A DNA stretch of 37,551 nucleotides from an uncultured Alistipes sp. (GTDB taxonomy: Bacteria > Bacteroidota > Bacteroidia > Bacteroidales > Rikenellaceae): positions 1 to 37,551 of the forward strand of contig USCH01000012.1 in the NCBI GenBank assembly GCA_900553175.1, in the 5' to 3' direction. Made by a program: the position numbers and the translations under genes. The notes below the pieces were generated by a model, which worked only from the letters and a program-made list of their open reading frames with translations, made no database searches and had not been told where the DNA came from. Shown here one piece after another: positions 34,602-37,551 of the stretch (the stretch's first letter is position 1; each line of letters begins with the position of its first letter).

Positions 34602-35194
34602 TCGATGTCGAGCCCCTCGATGCGGTCGACCACGGCCACGTAGGGGCGGTCTCCGATGCGGCGGCGGCGTTCGCGCCAGAGCCGGCGCGGGAAGATGAAG
34701 AAGGCGCTCGTCTCGATGTAGACGGGTTCGAGCGTCTGCGTGCGGGGGATGGCGTCGGGCGAGTAGTTGAGCGGCCGACCCTCGTACCAGGCGAAGGTGC
34801 GGATGCACTCGGCGCTGAAGGCCGAGTCGAATCGGCCCGACCGCACCTGTTCCAGCGCCCGGTCGATCGTCTCCGGCCGGATGAAGGGCGAGGTGGCGTG
34901 GGCCAGGAGGTAGAGATCGGCCTCGACGCGGGCCGTGAAGGCGTCGTAGATTTCGCCGCCGAGCGTCGCATCGCTGTCGAGCTGCGGACTGCGCAGCAGC
35001 AGCTTCACTCCGTCGGGCAGCAGCGGGCGGATGCTCTCGTCGCTGCAAAAGACGTACACTTCGTCGATGCGTTCGCAGCGTCGCAGCGTGTCGAGGATGT
35101 GGCACATCAGGGGCCGTCCGCCCAGCGGGCGCAGATTCTTGCCTGCCACGCGCTGGCTGTTGAGGCGGATGGGGACGAAGGCTACCGTTTTCAT
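34550..35194 (-). CDS. Acylneuraminate (CMP-sugar) cytidylyltransferase family protein
   Basis: This 214-residue protein starts with FVPIRLNSQRVAGKNLRPLGG, the CTP-binding loop shared by CMP-sialic acid and CMP-Kdo synthetases (RxxSxRxxxKN). It continues with YVFCSDES, LYLLAHATSPFIRPETIDRAL, EPVYIETSAFFIFPR and LDIDYPEDFALAE, all typical of the NeuA-like branch. The product should be a CMP-activated nonulosonate or similar acidic sugar; which one is not clear. It begins four bases after the LuxE-like gene, so they are cotranscribed. The last 52 bases overlap the convergent GT42-like gene. Confidence 0.85.
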   Translation of the reverse strand: MKTVAFVPIRLNSQRVAGKNLRPLGGRPLMCHILDTLRRCERIDEVYVFCSDESIRPLLPDGVKLLLRSPQLDSDATLGGEIYDAFTARVEADLYLLAHATSPFIRPETIDRALEQVRSGRFDSAFSAECIRTFAWYEGRPLNYSPDAIPRTQTLEPVYIETSAFFIFPRRLWRERRRRIGDRPYVAVVDRIEGLDIDYPEDFALAEVIAASRS

Positions 35195-35198
35195 CGTT

Positions 35199-36155
35199 TC
35201 ATTGTACCAGAAGGTTGCAGCCGCGGATGTCGGCGTGGCCGATGCGGCCGTCGATCTCGAACGATCCGTCGGCGAAGACGCGTCCCACGTCCTGCGTCTC
35301 GATGAAGGCGCACGACCAGCGGTTGGCCAGGTCGGTGATGTTCAGTCCGCCGCGCGCGCCGGTCGGCAGCCGGCGGAACGGATCGTTGACGTCGCGGGCC
35401 GCGACGCGCATCCATGCCGGACAGCGGAACCGGTTGCCGCCCTGCGAGTAGGCCTGCGAGGTGAGTTCGGCCATGCCGTACTCCGAGTGGATGGCGTCGG
35501 TGCCGAATGCGTCGCAGAGGATGCGGTGGAACCGCTCCTTGGGCAGCTCCTCGCGGTAGCCTTTCATGCCGCCCGTCTCCATGACGATCGTATCGCGCAG
35601 CTTCGGGGCATACCGTTCGGCCAGGTCCCAGAGGGCATAGCTCACGCCCAGCAGGATTTTGGGCTTCGGATCGGCGGCCATGTCGCGCAGGAGGGCGTCG
35701 CAGTCGTCCAGATAGAACCCGCCCGATCCGCAGTCGGCGATCAGACGGTCGGCCATGTAGACCAGCGACGATCCCTTGCGCCGCAGGTAGTTGGGCAGCA
35801 GGGCGTAGAGGCTCCAGCGGGCCGGGTCGCCGTAGAACGTGCGGAACGATCGGCGGAACGCCTCTTCGTAGAGCGCCAGCGAGCGCATCGCATGGCGCGA
35901 GGGGGTCATGCCCGTGGTGGCGCTCGACGTGAAGACCGCCTCCGGCTCCTTGTCGCCGCAGTAGACGTCGTGGGTCTTGAAGAGCTCGATCGGCAGGTGG
36001 GGAATCTCATCCGCCCGCCGCACGTCGTCCGGATTTATTCCCACCAGCTCCAGATATTCGCGGTAGGGCGCACACTCCGCTGCCTGGCGCCGGAACGTCT
36101 CCAGTGCCAGACGGCCGAATGTTTCGTCGGAGCTTACGGTGAACAGGTCGGTCAT
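35199..36155 (-). CDS. LuxE-like acyl-protein synthetase / adenylate-forming enzyme
   Basis: This 318-residue protein resembles LuxE, which activates fatty acids as acyl-AMP and transfers them to a Cys. The P-loop-like Ser/Thr-rich motif is FTSSATTGMTPSRH (about 75-88), preceded by HLPIELFKTHDV. The adenylation signature region is HSEYGMAELTSQAYS (about 224-238). The C-terminal part has VGRVFADGSFEIDGRIGHADIRGCN, like the hinge of phenylacetate-CoA ligases. LuxC and LuxD are not nearby. In Bacteroidetes such stand-alone LuxE proteins are found in surface glycan loci, which suggests attachment of an acyl or aminoacyl group to a sugar or lipid; this is inference. Confidence 0.82.
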   Translation of the reverse strand: MTDLFTVSSDETFGRLALETFRRQAAECAPYREYLELVGINPDDVRRADEIPHLPIELFKTHDVYCGDKEPEAVFTSSATTGMTPSRHAMRSLALYEEAFRRSFRTFYGDPARWSLYALLPNYLRRKGSSLVYMADRLIADCGSGGFYLDDCDALLRDMAADPKPKILLGVSYALWDLAERYAPKLRDTIVMETGGMKGYREELPKERFHRILCDAFGTDAIHSEYGMAELTSQAYSQGGNRFRCPAWMRVAARDVNDPFRRLPTGARGGLNITDLANRWSCAFIETQDVGRVFADGSFEIDGRIGHADIRGCNLLVQ

Positions 36156-36174
36156 GGGGCTTGTCGGGGATGGC

Positions 36175-37002
36175 TTATTTCAACGGTGATCGGTAGACGG
36201 CATCCAACGTTCTGCCATCTTGATCTTTCCATTCGGTCCAGCCGTTGTTATTCCGGCCGGTGCAGAAGTCGGCTGCCGTGCTCGGACTGGAGAACGTCTT
36301 GTCGGAATTGAGAACCAGAAGCCCCTTTTGCGGCGAGGTATACTCTTTGATTAAATTCTCTCTTCTCTCTTTCCAACTTAACGAGGGCGTGGAGCTTGGG
36401 GTTATAATGCTGTCTTTCAGTACCGTGAATCCGGATGCGTTGTAAAATCCCCGGGCATCGCAGCCCCGGGCCTTCGTGTAGAAGAGGTGCTCTTTCTTGG
36501 GCTCGGTTATTTTGAAGATGTTGCATCCGATGAACGAAGCCAGAAATCGGACGTCCTCGAAAAATTCGTCCATCGTGTCTTTCTGGAATTCGGGAAGATT
36601 GGGCGCTTTGGGCGTTTGCTTGTTTTCGTTGAGGACGAAGGTGTTCGCTTTTTTCGCCTCGACGATGGCCCGGTATTCCAGATATTGCACGTCCGCTTTG
36701 GTCATGTCCGTGTCTTTCGAAACGAATACGAGGGCTTTCTGCCAGAACGATTTCTTGTTGTCGTGGTCTTTTACCCGCTCCTTGAAATTTTCCGTTTCGC
36801 CGATGTATGCCTGCGGCTTGGTCGATTCGTCCTCGCCGATCAGGATGTAGAAAGCCGGTTTTTGCAACTTTTCCTGTTTGTTCAGATAGGCGAGATCCGA
36901 ACGCGGAACGACGAACATCTGGCAAACTTTGTTGCTGATGAAAACATATTGCGTCCCTTGCGGGTTTCCGTCTGTCAGATAGGTAGTGATGGTTTTTCCC
37001 AT
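36175..37002 (-). CDS. GIY-YIG nuclease domain protein with C-terminal DUF4357
   Basis: This 275-residue protein has an N-terminal GIY-YIG domain at about 48-135. Visible elements are FYILIG (51-56) and AYIG (65-68) for the two motif halves, then Arg76, His80 and the metal-binding Glu109 (QYLEYRAIVEA), so the active site looks intact. A DUF4357 domain occupies about 200-268 (GFTVLKDSIITP, FSSPSTAADFCTGRNNNGW). Such proteins are often near restriction or accessory genes; the function is unknown. Its base composition is clearly more AT-rich than its neighbours, suggesting transfer. A -7 box TACCTTTG is present at 37029-37022. The luxE-like gene starts 19 bases after its stop. Confidence 0.85.
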   Translation of the reverse strand: MGKTITTYLTDGNPQGTQYVFISNKVCQMFVVPRSDLAYLNKQEKLQKPAFYILIGEDESTKPQAYIGETENFKERVKDHDNKKSFWQKALVFVSKDTDMTKADVQYLEYRAIVEAKKANTFVLNENKQTPKAPNLPEFQKDTMDEFFEDVRFLASFIGCNIFKITEPKKEHLFYTKARGCDARGFYNASGFTVLKDSIITPSSTPSLSWKERRENLIKEYTSPQKGLLVLNSDKTFSSPSTAADFCTGRNNNGWTEWKDQDGRTLDAVYRSPLK

Positions 37003-37021
37003 GACCGTGAGGATTGTCTGT

Positions 37022-37029
37022 CAAAGGTA
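37022..37029 (-). promoter_or_regulatory. -7 box of the GIY-YIG gene
   Basis: The minus strand reads TACCTTTG, 19 bases before the start codon. No TTTG is found at the usual spacing. An extra hairpin CCCGCA/TGCGGG lies upstream at 37054-37070. Confidence 0.5.
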
Positions 37030-37095
37030 GCAATAATTTTCTGAAGATAATAGCCCGCACTCTTTGCGGGAGGCTCTTTTCGGGCATTCCGGGCG

Positions 37096-37138
37096 AAAAA
37101 ATCCATCATCGGAATCTCGAGATTTCGATGATGGATTT
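37096..37138 (-). terminator. Terminator after infC
   Basis: On the minus strand a 12-bp perfect stem (AATCCATCATCG with CGATGATGGATT) contains an inner palindrome AATCTCGAGATT and is followed by six U. It lies about 30 bases after the infC stop. Confidence 0.9.
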
Positions 37139-37166
37139 CCGATAGGCAGCCCCGGAAGGGCGGACG

Positions 37167-37551
37167 TTATTTTTTCGTCTTCGGCGCGAGCATCATGTTC
37201 ATCTTCTTGCCGTCGAGCTTGGGCATCATCTCCACCTTGGCCACCTCCTCCAGGTCGGTGGCGAAGCGCAGCAGCAGGATTTCGCCCTGCTCCTTGAAGA
37301 CGATCGAACGGCCGCGGAAGAAGACGTAAGCCTTGACTTTCGACCCCTCCTTGAGGAAGTTGGTCGCATGTTTGAGCTTGAAGTTGTAGTCGTGGTCGTC
37401 GGTCTGCGGGCCGAATCGGATCTCCTTGATGGTGATCTTCGTCTGGTTGGCCTTCAGCTCCTTGGCCTTCTTCTTCTGCTGGTAGAGGAACTTCTGGTAA
37501 TCGGCGATGCGGCAGACGGGGGGATCGGCCTTGGGCGAGATTTCGATCAGG
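37167..37551 (-). CDS. infC: Translation initiation factor IF-3 (3' part)
   Basis: Only the last 128 codons lie in the window; the gene continues past 37551. The visible part has the end of the N-terminal domain (PPVCRIADYQKFLYQQKKKAKE) and the full C-terminal domain (IRFGPQTDDHDYNFKLKHATNFL, VKAYVFFRGRSIVFKEQGEILL, KLDGKKMNMMLAPKTKK). IF-3 keeps ribosomal subunits apart and checks start codon choice. The gene is followed by a terminator rather than by rpmI and rplT. Confidence 0.95.
   Translation of the reverse strand, partial: LIEISPKADPPVCRIADYQKFLYQQKKKAKELKANQTKITIKEIRFGPQTDDHDYNFKLKHATNFLKEGSKVKAYVFFRGRSIVFKEQGEILLLRFATDLEEVAKVEMMPKLDGKKMNMMLAPKTKK

Overview
The window looks like an ordinary chromosomal segment of a GC-rich member of the Bacteroidales, most likely Alistipes or a close Rikenellaceae relative (inference). 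Support comes from several sources. Promoters repeatedly show the Bacteroidetes pattern TTTG, about 19 bp, TAnnTTTG, and Shine-Dalgarno sequences are weak or absent. Housekeeping proteins have Bacteroidales-type sequences: malate dehydrogenase, class II aldolase, and a DAHP synthase fused to chorismate mutase. A DUF5689 lipoprotein, BatD/BatE proteins and a B12-dependent ribonucleotide reductase are also present. No rRNA, IS element, prophage or CRISPR array is visible.

Layout. 1-1790 is gene-poor: a terminator, a 38-bp tandem repeat, tRNA-Gly, and then a minus-strand block with a rod-shaped structured RNA (about 1073-1305) followed by three long hairpins (646-907). 1788-4440 holds a DUF2721 membrane protein and, on the minus strand, the phenylalanine/tyrosine operon pheA - DAHP synthase/chorismate mutase, preceded by a full leader-peptide attenuator. 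4665-8763 holds tRNA-Thr, a threonine dehydrogenase-like protein, an alpha/beta hydrolase and a DUF5689 lipoprotein. 8787-15974 carries central metabolism (aldolase, class I fumarase, malate dehydrogenase) together with batD, batE and recR. 16111-21216 holds a META-domain lipoprotein, ridA, the class II ribonucleotide reductase and an OmpA-family porin. 21529-24383 holds dciA/recF facing a TPR protein and ribH. 24454-29622 is a minus-strand run: dnaX, tyrS, folB and a sodium-coupled symporter. 30000-37551 holds clpB, a small surface-glycan-like cluster (GT2 transferase, GT42/DUF115-like protein, CMP-sugar cytidylyltransferase, LuxE-like ligase), a GIY-YIG/DUF4357 protein of lower GC content, and the 3' part of infC.

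Most noteworthy: (1) the pheA leader encodes a 27-residue peptide containing FAFFFYSFFFY, followed by a candidate antiterminator helix and a strong terminator; (2) a run of ten A in dnaX lies exactly where a -1 shift or one-base slippage would give an immediate stop and a gamma-like 366-residue product; (3) the minus-strand RNA block at 646-1305, where the base pairs that differ between strands are G-U on the minus strand and C-A on the plus strand, and two of the three hairpins as well as the rod RNA end in U-tracts; (4) a glycan cluster in which a sialyltransferase-like gene runs head-on into a CMP-sugar synthetase gene with a 52-bp overlap. Everything else is conserved metabolism and information processing.
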